Below, in pieces: positions 46,348-54,910 of a DNA stretch of 64,000 bases. The position numbers and the translations under genes are program-made. The notes under the pieces were generated by a model. It did no database searches and was not told the origin of the DNA. It worked only from the letters and a program-made list of their open reading frames with translations. This stretch comes from Clostridium sp. HBUAS56010 (lineage in GTDB: Bacteria; Bacillota; Clostridia; Lachnospirales; Lachnospiraceae). Every line of letters begins with the position of its first letter. Position 1 is the stretch's first letter. The stretch lies in contig NZ_SULJ01000001.1 of NCBI RefSeq assembly GCF_007115105.1, positions 434,001 through 498,000 of the forward strand. The letters run 5' to 3'.

Positions 46348-47181
46348 TTAACAGGAAGCAGTTTCCATCAAATCGTATAATTTTTGCAGCGCATCTTTAA
46401 TTCCGCCCACTTCATCAATCAATCCTTCTTTTACGGTTTCTTCTCCAACAAGCATGGTTCCAAGGTCTCTTGTCAGCATCTCTGTGTTTAGCATAAGACG
46501 TTTTAACTGGTCATAGGCGATTTTTGCATGTCCGGAGACAAAACTTAAAATACGATCCTGAATCATCTCAAAATATTCATAAGTCTGGGATGCACCAATT
46601 ACCATCCCTGTCATGCGGACTGGATGAATCATCATGGTTCCTGTAGGAACAATAAAAGAATAATCTGTACAGACAGCCAGAGGAACCCCAATGGAATGGC
46701 TTCCGCCAAGAACCAGGGAAACCGTAGGAATACTTAAGGATGCAATCATTTCTGCAATTGCAAGTCCTGCATCCACGTCTCCACCAGAGGTATTGAGAAG
46801 AATCAGCAGCCCTTCCACGGAATCATCATCTTCAATCTCAGCTAATTTAGGCAGAATATGATCATATTTTGTTGCTTTACTATTACTGGAAAGATTCTCA
46901 TGACCTTCAATTTCTCCAATAATGGATAGCAGATGGATTTTACGCTTATTGGCGTTGTCATCCAAGGTCATCTGACCATATTCCTCCAGTTTCTGGTCCT
47001 CTTTCTGCTCTATATCTTTTTCGGTTTTCTTTTCATCCAGATTTTCTTTCTGGTTGTTATCTGTGGAAAGATTTTCATTATTTTCGTTGTTTTGATTATT
47101 TTCGTTATTCTGGCTATTTTCGTTATTCTCATTATTTTGAGCCTGATTCTGATTGCTATTTTTATTTTGATACTCTCTCAC
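46348..47181 (-). CDS. ClpP-fold serine protease (TepA/YmfB-like) with Asn-rich N-terminus
   Basis: 277 residues. Residues ~7-46 are almost only N, Q and E (runs of NNEN), then a Lys/Glu-rich part to ~68, then a ClpP/crotonase-fold domain: LLILLNTSGGDVDAGLAIAEMI, nucleophile Ser163 in LGGSHSIGVPLA and His186 in MMIHPVR. This is the TepA branch ('translocation-enhancing protein' in B. subtilis), found next to ftsK/spoIIIE there too. No signal peptide. GTG start at 47179-47181 with AGGAGG eight bases upstream. Role and substrate unproven. Confidence 0.85.
   Translation of the reverse strand: MREYQNKNSNQNQAQNNENNENSQNNENNQNNENNENLSTDNNQKENLDEKKTEKDIEQKEDQKLEEYGQMTLDDNANKRKIHLLSIIGEIEGHENLSSNSKATKYDHILPKLAEIEDDDSVEGLLILLNTSGGDVDAGLAIAEMIASLSIPTVSLVLGGSHSIGVPLAVCTDYSFIVPTGTMMIHPVRMTGMVIGASQTYEYFEMIQDRILSFVSGHAKIAYDQLKRLMLNTEMLTRDLGTMLVGEETVKEGLIDEVGGIKDALQKLYDLMETASC
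47083..47164 (-). repeat. Low-complexity Asn/Glu codon repeat in the ClpP-like gene
   Basis: Imperfect repeats of an AAT/AAC-GAA pattern encode the NNENNQNNENNEN-type head of the ClpP-like protein. Likely prone to length change by slippage. Confidence 0.7.
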
Positions 47182-47311
47182 CTTAAAAACCTCCTGTTTG
47201 ATCTGATTTTGGTAGTTTCCTTATGATGTGGAGAAAACAGCAAAAATATGCTTGCATCCACCAAAACATAAGATCAATGTCGAAAATTGTCTGTCTTTGT
47301 TCTTTTGACTA

Positions 47312-47343
47312 ACAATATTTTAATTGTGATCATAACAAGTTAT
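47312..47343. promoter_or_regulatory. Two inverted repeats upstream of the gltA promoter, candidate operators
   Basis: ACAAT / ATTGT with a six-base centre (47312-47327) and the perfect palindrome ATAAC AA GTTAT (47332-47343), centred 18 bp apart; the second touches the first base of the -35 box. Placement suits a transcription factor. In Bacilli gltA/citZ and citB are controlled by CcpC and CcpA, but neither consensus is clearly matched. Confidence 0.5.
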
Positions 47344-47371
47344 TGACTTTGATACTTTTCCATGTTAAACT
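47343..47371 (+). promoter_or_regulatory. Sigma-A promoter of the citrate synthase-hydratase operon
   Basis: Plus strand -35 TTGACT (47343-47348), 17-base spacer, -10 TAAACT (47366-47371). Transcription would begin near 47378, giving a ~130-base leader. The remaining part of the 325-bp gap (47182-47311) shows nothing further that I can support. Confidence 0.75.
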
Positions 47372-47414
47372 ATCAAACAATAAAAAAGCCAGTTACATTC
47401 GATTGCCAATGAAG

Positions 47415-47446
47415 GCAGCGCCGGAGATTCCGTATGCGCTGCTTTT
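47415..47446 (+). promoter_or_regulatory. Terminator-like leader hairpin before citrate synthase (possible attenuator)
   Basis: Stem GCAGCGC / GCGCTGC with an inner stem CGGA / TCCG, followed by TTTT. It lies within the predicted leader, ~40 bases after the transcription start and ~60 before the ATG, so it could stop transcription early. Confidence 0.6.
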
Positions 47447-47506
47447 GTATAAAAGTATTCCGACCCTGAGCTTTGGCTTAATCTGAAAAAAAGGAGAGAG
47501 CATCGT

Positions 47507-48838
47507 ATGAACAACCTTTTCATTGCACAAACGTTTGGTAAGTCATCCAATTACACCGATATTCCCAATCATTTATTTAAGGAACATGATGTAAAAAAAG
47601 GACTTCGAAACGAAGACGGAACCGGGGTTATTGTAGGTTTAACCCGTGTATCCGATGTTGTAGGCTATGAATATCAGAATGGGGAAAAAGTGAATGTTCC
47701 CGGAAAATTATACTACCGCGGAATCGAGATCAGCGATCTGGTTAACGGGAAAGGCAATGACCGCTACGGTTATGAAGAAACTTCCTTTCTTCTACTCTTT
47801 GGATATCTTCCGTCAGATAAGGAATTAAAAGACTTCACAACAGTTTTACAGCAGTTTTATCCTCTCCCCAACGAATTCTTCGAAAGGAATATGCTTCGTA
47901 CACCATCAAAGAATCTAATGAACAGTCTTCAAAAAAGCATTCTTGCTCTTTATGATTATGACAATGATCCGGATAATACCGATCCCTACCAGATCCTTTT
48001 AAAAGGAATTAATATTCTGGCAAAACTTCCAACCCTTGCTGTATACGCATATCAAAGTAAAATTCATTATTACGACAGGGAAAGCCTTGTTATTCATTAT
48101 CCGAAACCAGAATATTCCATTGCAGAAAACATTCTCTATCTGCTGCGCCACGATGGAATTTTCACTCCCCAGGAAGCCAGCCTTTTAGATGTGATGCTTA
48201 TGATTCATGGAGATCATGGCGGTGGAAACAACTCAACGTTTACCAATGTTGTGATTTCTTCTACGGGAACGGATATCTATTCCGCAATCTCCGGTTCCAT
48301 CGGATCTTTAAAAGGTCCCAAACATGGCGGTGCAAATATCCGATGCAGCGAGATGCTGACTGCTGTTAAAAATGAGATCGGACTCCAGGCAACAGAAGCC
48401 CAGATGAAAAAAGTCCTTCAAAGAATCCTTTCCAAAGATTTTTATGACAATTCAGGTCTTGTATATGGTCTTGGCCACGCAGTGTATACTATGTCTGACC
48501 CTCGTGCAGATCTGTTAAAGATATGCTGTGAAAAACTGGCAAGGCAAAAGGACCGGGTAGAGGAATATGAATTCCTTGCAAAATTTGAATCTGTTGCCAA
48601 GGCCTATCTTGCAAGAAACGGAAAAACACTTTCTAATAATGTAGACTTCTACAGCGGTTTTGCTTATAATATGCTGCAAATTCCAGAGGAGATGTATACT
48701 CCCCTGTTTGTCTGCGCAAGAATGGCTGGCTGGCTGGCACATAACATAGAAAATAAGATGTACGACGGAAGAATCATGCGTCCGGCAACCAAATACGTGG
48801 GTGAAACAAATCCCTACATAAACAGAGAGGAACGATAA
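47507..48838 (+). CDS. gltA: Citrate synthase
   Basis: 443 residues. Condenses acetyl-CoA with oxaloacetate. Active-site parts: [20 protein letters not shown] (catalytic His), [15 protein letters not shown] (second His) and the later Asp-containing [22 protein letters not shown] is typical of the N-terminal region. About 60 residues longer than a standard 370-residue Gram-positive enzyme, mostly N-terminal. ATG start with AAGGAGAG upstream. Followed two bases later by the hydratase, so both steps to isocitrate are made together. A 2-methylcitrate synthase activity cannot be excluded. Confidence 0.92.
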   Translation: MNNLFIAQTFGKSSNYTDIPNHLFKEHDVKKGLRNEDGTGVIVGLTRVSDVVGYEYQNGEKVNVPGKLYYRGIEISDLVNGKGNDRYGYEETSFLLLFGYLPSDKELKDFTTVLQQFYPLPNEFFERNMLRTPSKNLMNSLQKSILALYDYDNDPDNTDPYQILLKGINILAKLPTLAVYAYQSKIHYYDRESLVIHYPKPEYSIAENILYLLRHDGIFTPQEASLLDVMLMIHGDHGGGNNSTFTNVVISSTGTDIYSAISGSIGSLKGPKHGGANIRCSEMLTAVKNEIGLQATEAQMKKVLQRILSKDFYDNSGLVYGLGHAVYTMSDPRADLLKICCEKLARQKDRVEEYEFLAKFESVAKAYLARNGKTLSNNVDFYSGFAYNMLQIPEEMYTPLFVCARMAGWLAHNIENKMYDGRIMRPATKYVGETNPYINREER

Positions 48839-48840
48839 TT

Positions 48841-51150
48841 ATGGTAAACTTATATGAAGGCGGAGCTTATCTTTTAAATGGTACAGAACTGATTCCGGAA
48901 CATGAATCCCAAAAAGCTGCCGCAATAACAGGAAAAGAAATCAATAAAGAAGAAGCAAAAAAGGGAACCATTGCCTATTCCATTTTACAGGCACATAACA
49001 CAACCGACAACATGGAACATTTAAAGCTGCGCTTTGATTCCATGGCTTCCCATGATATTACATTTGTAGGAATCATTCAGACAGCACGGGCTTCCGGACT
49101 TAAGGAGTTTCCTATTCCCTATGTTATGACCAACTGCCATAACTCCTTATGTGCGGTAGGCGGTACTATTAATGAGGATGACCATGTATTTGGGCTTTCT
49201 GCTGCCAAAAAATACGGTGGAATTTTTGTTCCTCCCCACATTGCAGTTATTCACCAGTATATGAGGGAAATGATGGCAGGATGCGGCAGGATGATCCTTG
49301 GTTCTGACAGCCATACCCGTTACGGAGCATTAGGAACCATGGCAATTGGAGAAGGCGGCGGCGAACTGGTAAAACAGCTTCTTTGTGATACTTATGATGT
49401 GGCTTATCCCGGTGTTGTGGCAATTTACCTGACTGGAAAACCTTCTCCTGCAGTGGGTCCTCACGATGTTGCCCTTGCAATCATTGGAAAAGTATTTAAA
49501 AATGGCTATGTAAAAAACAAAATTATGGAATTTGTAGGTCCTGGAGTAGCTTCTATGGATACTGATTACAGAAACGGTGTTGATGTTATGACAACAGAAA
49601 CCACCTGCCTGTCTTCTGTATGGAGAACCGACGAAGATACAAAAGCATATTTAACGCTTCACGGCAGAGGCAATGATTATAAGGAGCTTAATCCGGCTGA
49701 CGTCACCTACTACGATGGGGTTGTTACCGTAGATTTAAGCGCAATCAAACCGATGATCGCACTTCCATTCCATCCAAGCAATACCTATGAGATTGACGAA
49801 TTAAACAACAATCTGGAGGATATTCTCCGGACTGTAGAAAAAGAAGCAGCTCAGTTTACGGAAAACTCTGAGGCAAGCCTGTCTCTCACCGATAAAATTG
49901 TTAACGGTAGATTAATGGTTCAGCAGGGAGTTATTGCAGGCTGTGCAGGAGGTAATTATACGAATGTCATGATGGCAGCCCATATTTTAAATGGCAAGAA
50001 CTGCGGCAACGATGTATTTAACTTATCCGTTTATCCATCTTCCCAGCCTGTCTATATGGATCTGGTGAAGAAAGGTGCCATTACGGAATTAATGGCTACT
50101 GGTGCCACCATCCGTACAGCATTTTGCGGTCCCTGTTTTGGTGCTGGAGATACTCCTGCCAATAATACCTTAAGCATTCGTCATACTACAAGGAACTTCC
50201 CAAGCCGAGAGGGATCAAAGCCTGGAAGCGGTCAGATCTCCTGCGTTGCCTTAATGGATGCCAGATCAATTGCTGCAACCGCTGCAAATGGAGGTTATCT
50301 GACCTCTGCCGAAGAATGTATGGATAATTATGAAGTTCCTGCTTATGAATTTGATCCTTCTTCTTATGAAAGAAGGGTTTATCAGGGCTATGGCAATCCC
50401 CAGGGTGAATCTGAGCTGGTAAACGGACCAAACATTAAAGACTGGCCTGCAATGAGCGCTCTGACTGAGAACATTCTGCTTCGGGTATGTTCAAAGATCA
50501 TGGACCCTGTTACTACTACCGATGAACTGATTCCTTCCGGCGAGACTTCCTCTTATCGTTCGAACCCTCTGGGTCTTGCAGAATTTACTCTTTCACGGAG
50601 AGATCCAGAATACGTGGGACGTTCAAAAAAAGTAAATGAACTGGAACAGGCACGAAAAAGCGGCACTTGCCCATTAACCGTAAGTGATGAATTAAAGGAT
50701 GCGTTTGAGGCTCTTCGTCTTTATTTAAACAATCCTGATTTAAGTGCTTCTGAAACAGAAATAGGAAGCATGATCTATGCGGTGAAACCTGGCGATGGAT
50801 CTGCCAGGGAGCAGGCTGCAAGCTGCCAAAGAGTTCTTGGCGGTCTTGCCAATATTGCTCACGAATATGCAACCAAACGTTACCGCTCCAATGTTATGAA
50901 CTGGGGAATGGTTCCATTCCTTCTTGATGAAGATCCCGACTTTGAAGTAGGTGATTTCATCTACGTTCCTGGCATCCGGACTGCTCTTGACGGAGATATG
51001 GAACATATTCCAGCTTATGTAATCAGGAATACAAAAGGCAATCCAATTCATGAAATGAAGCTTCACATCGCAGAGATGACACCAGAAGAACGGGCAATTG
51101 TTAAATCCGGTTGTCTGATCAATTATAACCGGGAAAAAGCAGGAAAATAA
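48841..51150 (+). CDS. Aconitase-family hydratase
   Basis: 769 residues. [4Fe-4S] hydro-lyase expected to turn citrate into isocitrate. The three cluster ligands fit in position: Cys368 ([10 protein letters not shown]), Cys429 and Cys432 (FCGPCFG), spaced 61 and 3, against 63 and 3 in mitochondrial aconitase. [20 protein letters not shown] and the C-terminal swivelling domain (NWGMVPFL) also match the superfamily. The sequence around the cluster (GCAGG rather than SCTN) is divergent; an alternative substrate is possible. ATG start with GAGGAAC in the end of gltA; two-base gap. No isocitrate dehydrogenase follows. Confidence 0.85.
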   Translation: MVNLYEGGAYLLNGTELIPEHESQKAAAITGKEINKEEAKKGTIAYSILQAHNTTDNMEHLKLRFDSMASHDITFVGIIQTARASGLKEFPIPYVMTNCHNSLCAVGGTINEDDHVFGLSAAKKYGGIFVPPHIAVIHQYMREMMAGCGRMILGSDSHTRYGALGTMAIGEGGGELVKQLLCDTYDVAYPGVVAIYLTGKPSPAVGPHDVALAIIGKVFKNGYVKNKIMEFVGPGVASMDTDYRNGVDVMTTETTCLSSVWRTDEDTKAYLTLHGRGNDYKELNPADVTYYDGVVTVDLSAIKPMIALPFHPSNTYEIDELNNNLEDILRTVEKEAAQFTENSEASLSLTDKIVNGRLMVQQGVIAGCAGGNYTNVMMAAHILNGKNCGNDVFNLSVYPSSQPVYMDLVKKGAITELMATGATIRTAFCGPCFGAGDTPANNTLSIRHTTRNFPSREGSKPGSGQISCVALMDARSIAATAANGGYLTSAEECMDNYEVPAYEFDPSSYERRVYQGYGNPQGESELVNGPNIKDWPAMSALTENILLRVCSKIMDPVTTTDELIPSGETSSYRSNPLGLAEFTLSRRDPEYVGRSKKVNELEQARKSGTCPLTVSDELKDAFEALRLYLNNPDLSASETEIGSMIYAVKPGDGSAREQAASCQRVLGGLANIAHEYATKRYRSNVMNWGMVPFLLDEDPDFEVGDFIYVPGIRTALDGDMEHIPAYVIRNTKGNPIHEMKLHIAEMTPEERAIVKSGCLINYNREKAGK

Positions 51151-51167
51151 AATAAAGCAAAAACAGA

Positions 51168-51217
51168 AAAGCCCCTGAGAAGACTGGAATTACCAGTTCT
51201 CTCAGGGGCTTTCTTTT
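51168..51217. terminator. Bidirectional terminator between the hydratase and NlpC/P60 genes
   Basis: 13-bp outer stem AAAGCCCCTGAGA / TCTCAGGGGCTTT with an inner ACTGG / CCAGT stem; T run on the plus side (TTCTTTTC) and A run (AAAA) on the other. Serves the convergent genes. Confidence 0.88.
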
Positions 51218-51223
51218 CACATG

Positions 51224-52831
51224 CTAATTGCCGATTATATTGCGTATCTTTACTGGTTTACGGTAATTCCAGGTGGAAATCTTAATACCGCTGCGCCGGC
51301 TGGCGGCATGTACAATCTGTCCATTGCCAATATACATGGCTACATGATTCACCGTTCCACGGCTGTTGGCATAGAACAGCAGATCTCCCGGCTTCATCTC
51401 AGCCGAAGTAATGGATTTCCCCATATTAGACTGGGCACCGGAATAATGGGGTAAACCGATTCCAAATTTGGAATAAATGGACATGGTAAACCCGGAACAG
51501 TCCGCGCCTTTTGTAAGGCTGGTTCCTCCCCATACATAGGGGTTGCCAAGGTATTGGAGGGCATAATTGACCATCTGGGTTCTGGCAGAAGTCTGTGCAT
51601 TACTCTTTTCTTCCAAAGGTGAAAACTTGATTGCCTGGGGAAGTGCATAACGCACGTCAACAAAGTCAGAAGATACATAAGCATTGCTGTCCTCTTCCAG
51701 CTCAATCTCAACCCAGCCGTCGATCTGCTTTAAAACCGGATATCTCTCATTATTGGAAACCTGGGTCCAGATCTTGGATTCTGTGGTTGGCTCTGAACGC
51801 GCATTGAGCATATCTGTATTGACAATTGCCATCAGCTCTGCCACCTGTAACGCTTCATCTTTGGCTGCCTGCCCGGTTAAAATATAATCAGATTTCACAT
51901 AGCCAGTTATACTGCCTGACTGAATCTTATACCAGCCATCATCTGTAGTCTCTAAAATATTACCTGCAGCTTTACTTGGCATCTTCGCAATGATTTTCCC
52001 ATTCTCATTGGGTTCTTCCCTTACATTCAAATAGTTATCAACATCGGAAATACCAATATTCTTATAATAATTAAATACCATTGCCTTTAAATCCAGTTTT
52101 CTCGCTTCATTAAGGGAATATTCCAGCTTCACATATTCAGAGGACAGATATCCGGATGCAATCTGAATCCAGCCATCGGTCTGACCAAGGACTTCATACC
52201 TCTCATTGATAAGAGCCTGTCCAACCGGGTTAGAGCTTTTGGAGGGTTCCTGTCTGATATTCATGCTGTCCGCCTGAATAATGGCTCTTAATTTCACAAG
52301 GTCTTCCGCCTTTTTCTTCGCTTCATTTCCTGTCAGCACATATTCAGAATGGATATATCCCTCTATGCCGCCTGAAGATATCTTATACCACTCCTGATCC
52401 GTTTTCTCCAGAATCTCACATGCCCCGTCTCCCTGAAGCTTTCCAATGACATCTGCATCGGTGCCTGGCTCTTTTCTGACATTCAGATAACCAGTTGCTT
52501 TTACAATTCCCAGCTCCTTATAAGAACTGATTACTCTCTCCCGCTCTTTTGCTTCCTTTTTTATCTCTTCCGGCGATTTACCGTCTTCCCTGGCTGAGGC
52601 CTCCAGGGAATCCACTGCGTCTGAAGGGCTGGCATCAGATGCAGTCGCAGGACCCACAGGAGCCGTCTTATGATTTCTGATTGCAGATGCTCCCCCCGCA
52701 ATGATAACGGCTGCAAAAAGGACACCTGCACCTCCTACAATCAAAATCTTTTTATAGTCATTCTTACTGCGCTTCTTTCTTGCTTTATCCAAACGAATCA
52801 CATAATCTTTTTTATCACTGTTATTTTCCAT
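51224..52831 (-). CDS. Membrane-anchored SH3-repeat NlpC/P60 cell-wall endopeptidase
   Basis: 535 residues. Cytoplasmic basic N-terminus, one transmembrane helix ~28-50, Ser/Asp/Ala linker, four bacterial SH3 domains (~108-397) and a C-terminal NlpC/P60 peptidase with Cys445 (GADCSGF), His496 (VNHVAMYIG) and His508. It should cut stem peptides in the wall. The SH3 domains form two copies of a two-domain unit (see findings). ATG at 52831 is chosen because GGAGAG precedes it; two upstream in-frame ATGs have no SD. Single-gene unit flanked by strong terminators. Confidence 0.9.
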   Translation of the reverse strand: MENNSDKKDYVIRLDKARKKRSKNDYKKILIVGGAGVLFAAVIIAGGASAIRNHKTAPVGPATASDASPSDAVDSLEASAREDGKSPEEIKKEAKERERVISSYKELGIVKATGYLNVRKEPGTDADVIGKLQGDGACEILEKTDQEWYKISSGGIEGYIHSEYVLTGNEAKKKAEDLVKLRAIIQADSMNIRQEPSKSSNPVGQALINERYEVLGQTDGWIQIASGYLSSEYVKLEYSLNEARKLDLKAMVFNYYKNIGISDVDNYLNVREEPNENGKIIAKMPSKAAGNILETTDDGWYKIQSGSITGYVKSDYILTGQAAKDEALQVAELMAIVNTDMLNARSEPTTESKIWTQVSNNERYPVLKQIDGWVEIELEEDSNAYVSSDFVDVRYALPQAIKFSPLEEKSNAQTSARTQMVNYALQYLGNPYVWGGTSLTKGADCSGFTMSIYSKFGIGLPHYSGAQSNMGKSITSAEMKPGDLLFYANSRGTVNHVAMYIGNGQIVHAASRRSGIKISTWNYRKPVKIRNIIGN

Positions 52832-52906
52832 GTTGTGTATTCTCTCCATCTCATGTTTACTACCGGAATATTGATTCAGACCATGGATCATGAGTCTATT
52901 CGCCTA

Positions 52907-53013
52907 AGTATAGCATATTCTGACAGGATTTGCGATATTGGACATATAAAAAAAGTATTAAGATTCTATTACATTTTGAAACATATTGTACCATTATTTC
53001 GATTCTATACAAA
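52907..53013 (-). promoter_or_regulatory. Candidate promoters of the NlpC/P60 gene
   Basis: P1: -35 TTTGTA (53008-53013), 17 bases, -10 TACAAT (52985-52990), with the -35 in the T tract of the ABC gene terminator. P2: extended -10 TGCTATACT (52907-52915) without a good -35. Leaders would be ~150 and ~70 bases. Confidence 0.45.
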
Positions 53014-53060
53014 AAAATGTGGGGTACTGCTGACTGGTCAGCTTTCACCCCACATTTTTA
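53011..53060 (-). terminator. Terminator of the TrpXYZ-type ABC operon
   Basis: Long minus-strand stem AAAAATGTGGGGT / ACCCCACATTTTT with an inner GCTGAC / GTCAGC stem; seven T at the end. The upstream arm overlaps the stop codon of the ATPase gene. Confidence 0.92.
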
Positions 53061-53855
53061 TTTTGCCAGCATCATTCGGTCATTGGTAAATTCTTCGCCG
53101 CTTGCTTCTTCAAATTTCTTTAACAGATCTTCCACTTCAAGATCTTTCTTCTCATCTCCTGATATGTCGTATATAATACGGCCTTCGTGCATCATAATGA
53201 GCCGGTTGCCGATCTGGATGGCATCCTTCATATTATGAGTGATCATCAGTGTAGTAAGATTCTGCTCTTCCACAATTTCTTCGGTGATCTCAAGAACCTT
53301 TCTGGCAGTCTTCGGATCAAGTGCTGCTGTATGCTCATCTAAAAGAAGAAGCTTTGGTTTTTGCAGTGTTGCCATCAAAAGCGTGAGTGCCTGTCTTTGT
53401 CCTCCCGATAAAAGTCCTACTTTATTGGTCATACGATTTTCAAGTCCAAGCCCAAGTTTTGTCAATGCTTCCTGATAAAATGATTTTTCACTGATTTTAA
53501 TTCCCCAGGCAAGACTTCTTGCTTTTCCTCTGCGGTAAGCAAGAGCCATATTCTCCTGAATCTCCATTCCAGCCGCTGTTCCCATCATGGGGTCCTGAAA
53601 TACACGACCAATGTACTGGGCACGCTTAAATTCAGGAAAACGGGAAATATTGACCCCATCAATCTCAATCTTTCCAGAGTCAATGGGATACACACCGGCA
53701 ATCATATTAAGGGTGGTTGACTTTCCAGCTCCGTTTCCGCCTATTACCGTAACAAAATCACCTTCGTTCAGATGAAGATTGATTCCATTTAATGCTTTTT
53801 TTTCGTTTATTGTATTTTTGTTAAACGTCTTTTTTACATTTTTAATATCCAGCAT
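53058..53855 (-). CDS. ABC transporter ATP-binding protein, TrpXYZ-type
   Basis: 265 residues. Walker A IGGNGAGKST, signature LLSGGQRQ, Walker B LLLLDEHTAALDP, switch His in MITHNMKDAI. The Walker B Glu is followed by H (DEH instead of DEP), typical of this subfamily. Begins MLDIKNVKKTF at 53855, with AAGGAGGGG upstream overlapping the permease end; 14 upstream codons are rejected. Powers the adjoining permease, with substrate delivered by the lipoprotein at 54.9 kb. Confidence 0.92.
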   Translation of the reverse strand: MLDIKNVKKTFNKNTINEKKALNGINLHLNEGDFVTVIGGNGAGKSTTLNMIAGVYPIDSGKIEIDGVNISRFPEFKRAQYIGRVFQDPMMGTAAGMEIQENMALAYRRGKARSLAWGIKISEKSFYQEALTKLGLGLENRMTNKVGLLSGGQRQALTLLMATLQKPKLLLLDEHTAALDPKTARKVLEITEEIVEEQNLTTLMITHNMKDAIQIGNRLIMMHEGRIIYDISGDEKKDLEVEDLLKKFEEASGEEFTNDRMMLAK

Positions 53856-53857
53856 GA

Positions 53858-54772
53858 TTATTCCCCTCCTTCTGTATAGGACGCTTTCAATCGCCATTTT
53901 CGAATAATAACAGGGACGCAGAGTGCAACTGCTACAATCACAGCAGATAAAAGTTTCATATCATTGGCATTCATTCCCATTCTAAGCACCACGGCACGAA
54001 TGACAAAATAAATGACAGAACCAACTACGGCTGAAACCAGCTTGCTTCCAAAAGAACGAAGCTTTCCCATAAGCACTTCGCCGATGACAATCGCTGCAAG
54101 ACCGATAACAATGGCTCCTGTTCCCATTCCAATATCCGCATATTTCTGACTTTGACTCACCAGGCCGCCGGAAATACCCACCAGACCATTGCTGATCATA
54201 AGAGCCAGAAGCTTTGTCGTGTTGGTGTTTACACCCTGAGCACGGATCATGGCTTCATTGTTGCCGGTTGCTCTCATGGCACTTCCGATCTCAGTTCCAA
54301 AAAACCAATACAACAGTACAATAATAACGACTGCAGCACCGACTCCAATCACTAAAGCAGCAGACTGCTTTCCAAGTCCTGTTACATCAATAAACTTTGA
54401 AACAACCGTATCGGTCTTTAAAAGGGGCACATTGCTTTTTCCACTCATAATTCTTAAATTAATAGACCAAAGACCAATCTGAGTCAAAATGCCTGCCAGA
54501 ATTGCAGGGATTTCAAAGACGGTATGTAACAATCCGGTAACTGCACCTGCTGCCATTCCCGCAATTCCTGCCACAAGCAAAGCAATCCATGGGTCCATCT
54601 TGAAAACAAGAACCATAACCGCACATACACAGCCACCCGTTGCAAAACTTCCGTCAACCGTCAAGTCTGCTATATCCAAAAGTTTATAGGTAATATAAAC
54701 TCCCAACACCATAACACCCCATAAAACACCTTGTACAACTGCATCCTGTAAGGATACCAGCAAACCACTCAT
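53858..54772 (-). CDS. ABC transporter permease, TrpXYZ-type
   Basis: 304 residues with eight to nine hydrophobic segments. Distant LivM/LivH-like fold: GVMVLGVYITYKLLDIADLTVDGSFATGG, and the coupling loop GTEIGSAMRATGNNEAMIRAQGVN. In characterised relatives (TrpXYZ of Streptococcus) the cargo is tryptophan; other members carry tyrosine or unknown ligands. ATG start with GGAGGAAT upstream. Confidence 0.9.
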   Translation of the reverse strand: MSGLLVSLQDAVVQGVLWGVMVLGVYITYKLLDIADLTVDGSFATGGCVCAVMVLVFKMDPWIALLVAGIAGMAAGAVTGLLHTVFEIPAILAGILTQIGLWSINLRIMSGKSNVPLLKTDTVVSKFIDVTGLGKQSAALVIGVGAAVVIIVLLYWFFGTEIGSAMRATGNNEAMIRAQGVNTNTTKLLALMISNGLVGISGGLVSQSQKYADIGMGTGAIVIGLAAIVIGEVLMGKLRSFGSKLVSAVVGSVIYFVIRAVVLRMGMNANDMKLLSAVIVAVALCVPVIIRKWRLKASYTEGGE

Positions 54773-54811
54773 TTATTATTCCTCCACTTATGTTCTCTTT
54801 TCCAGGCATAA

Positions 54812-54894
54812 ATGCCTTACATAAAAAATGTCAGTTTCATCTCTTATGTAAAGCATCTATGAGGAAGAGGCGGACGATTCTTCCTATGTCCGCC
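54812..54894 (-). other. Two hairpins between the binding protein and permease genes
   Basis: Hairpin 1: GGCGGAC / GTCCGCC (arms 54888-54894 and 54869-54875), 12-base loop, poor T tract. Hairpin 2: 13-bp ATGCTTTACATAA / TTATGTAAGGCAT with one G-T pair (54812-54824 and 54844-54856). Both lie in the 138-bp intercistronic gap, probably raising the binding protein over the permease. Confidence 0.65.
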
Positions 54895-54910
54895 TTATTC
54901 CCGTAAATTT

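Noticed and set aside
47312-47343. Rex (redox) operator before gltA
   Set aside because: The inverted repeats do not match the TTGTTAA...TTAACAA consensus.
50521-50570. tRNA-like GTTCGAACC string
   Set aside because: It lies in frame inside the hydratase gene with no cloverleaf arms around it.
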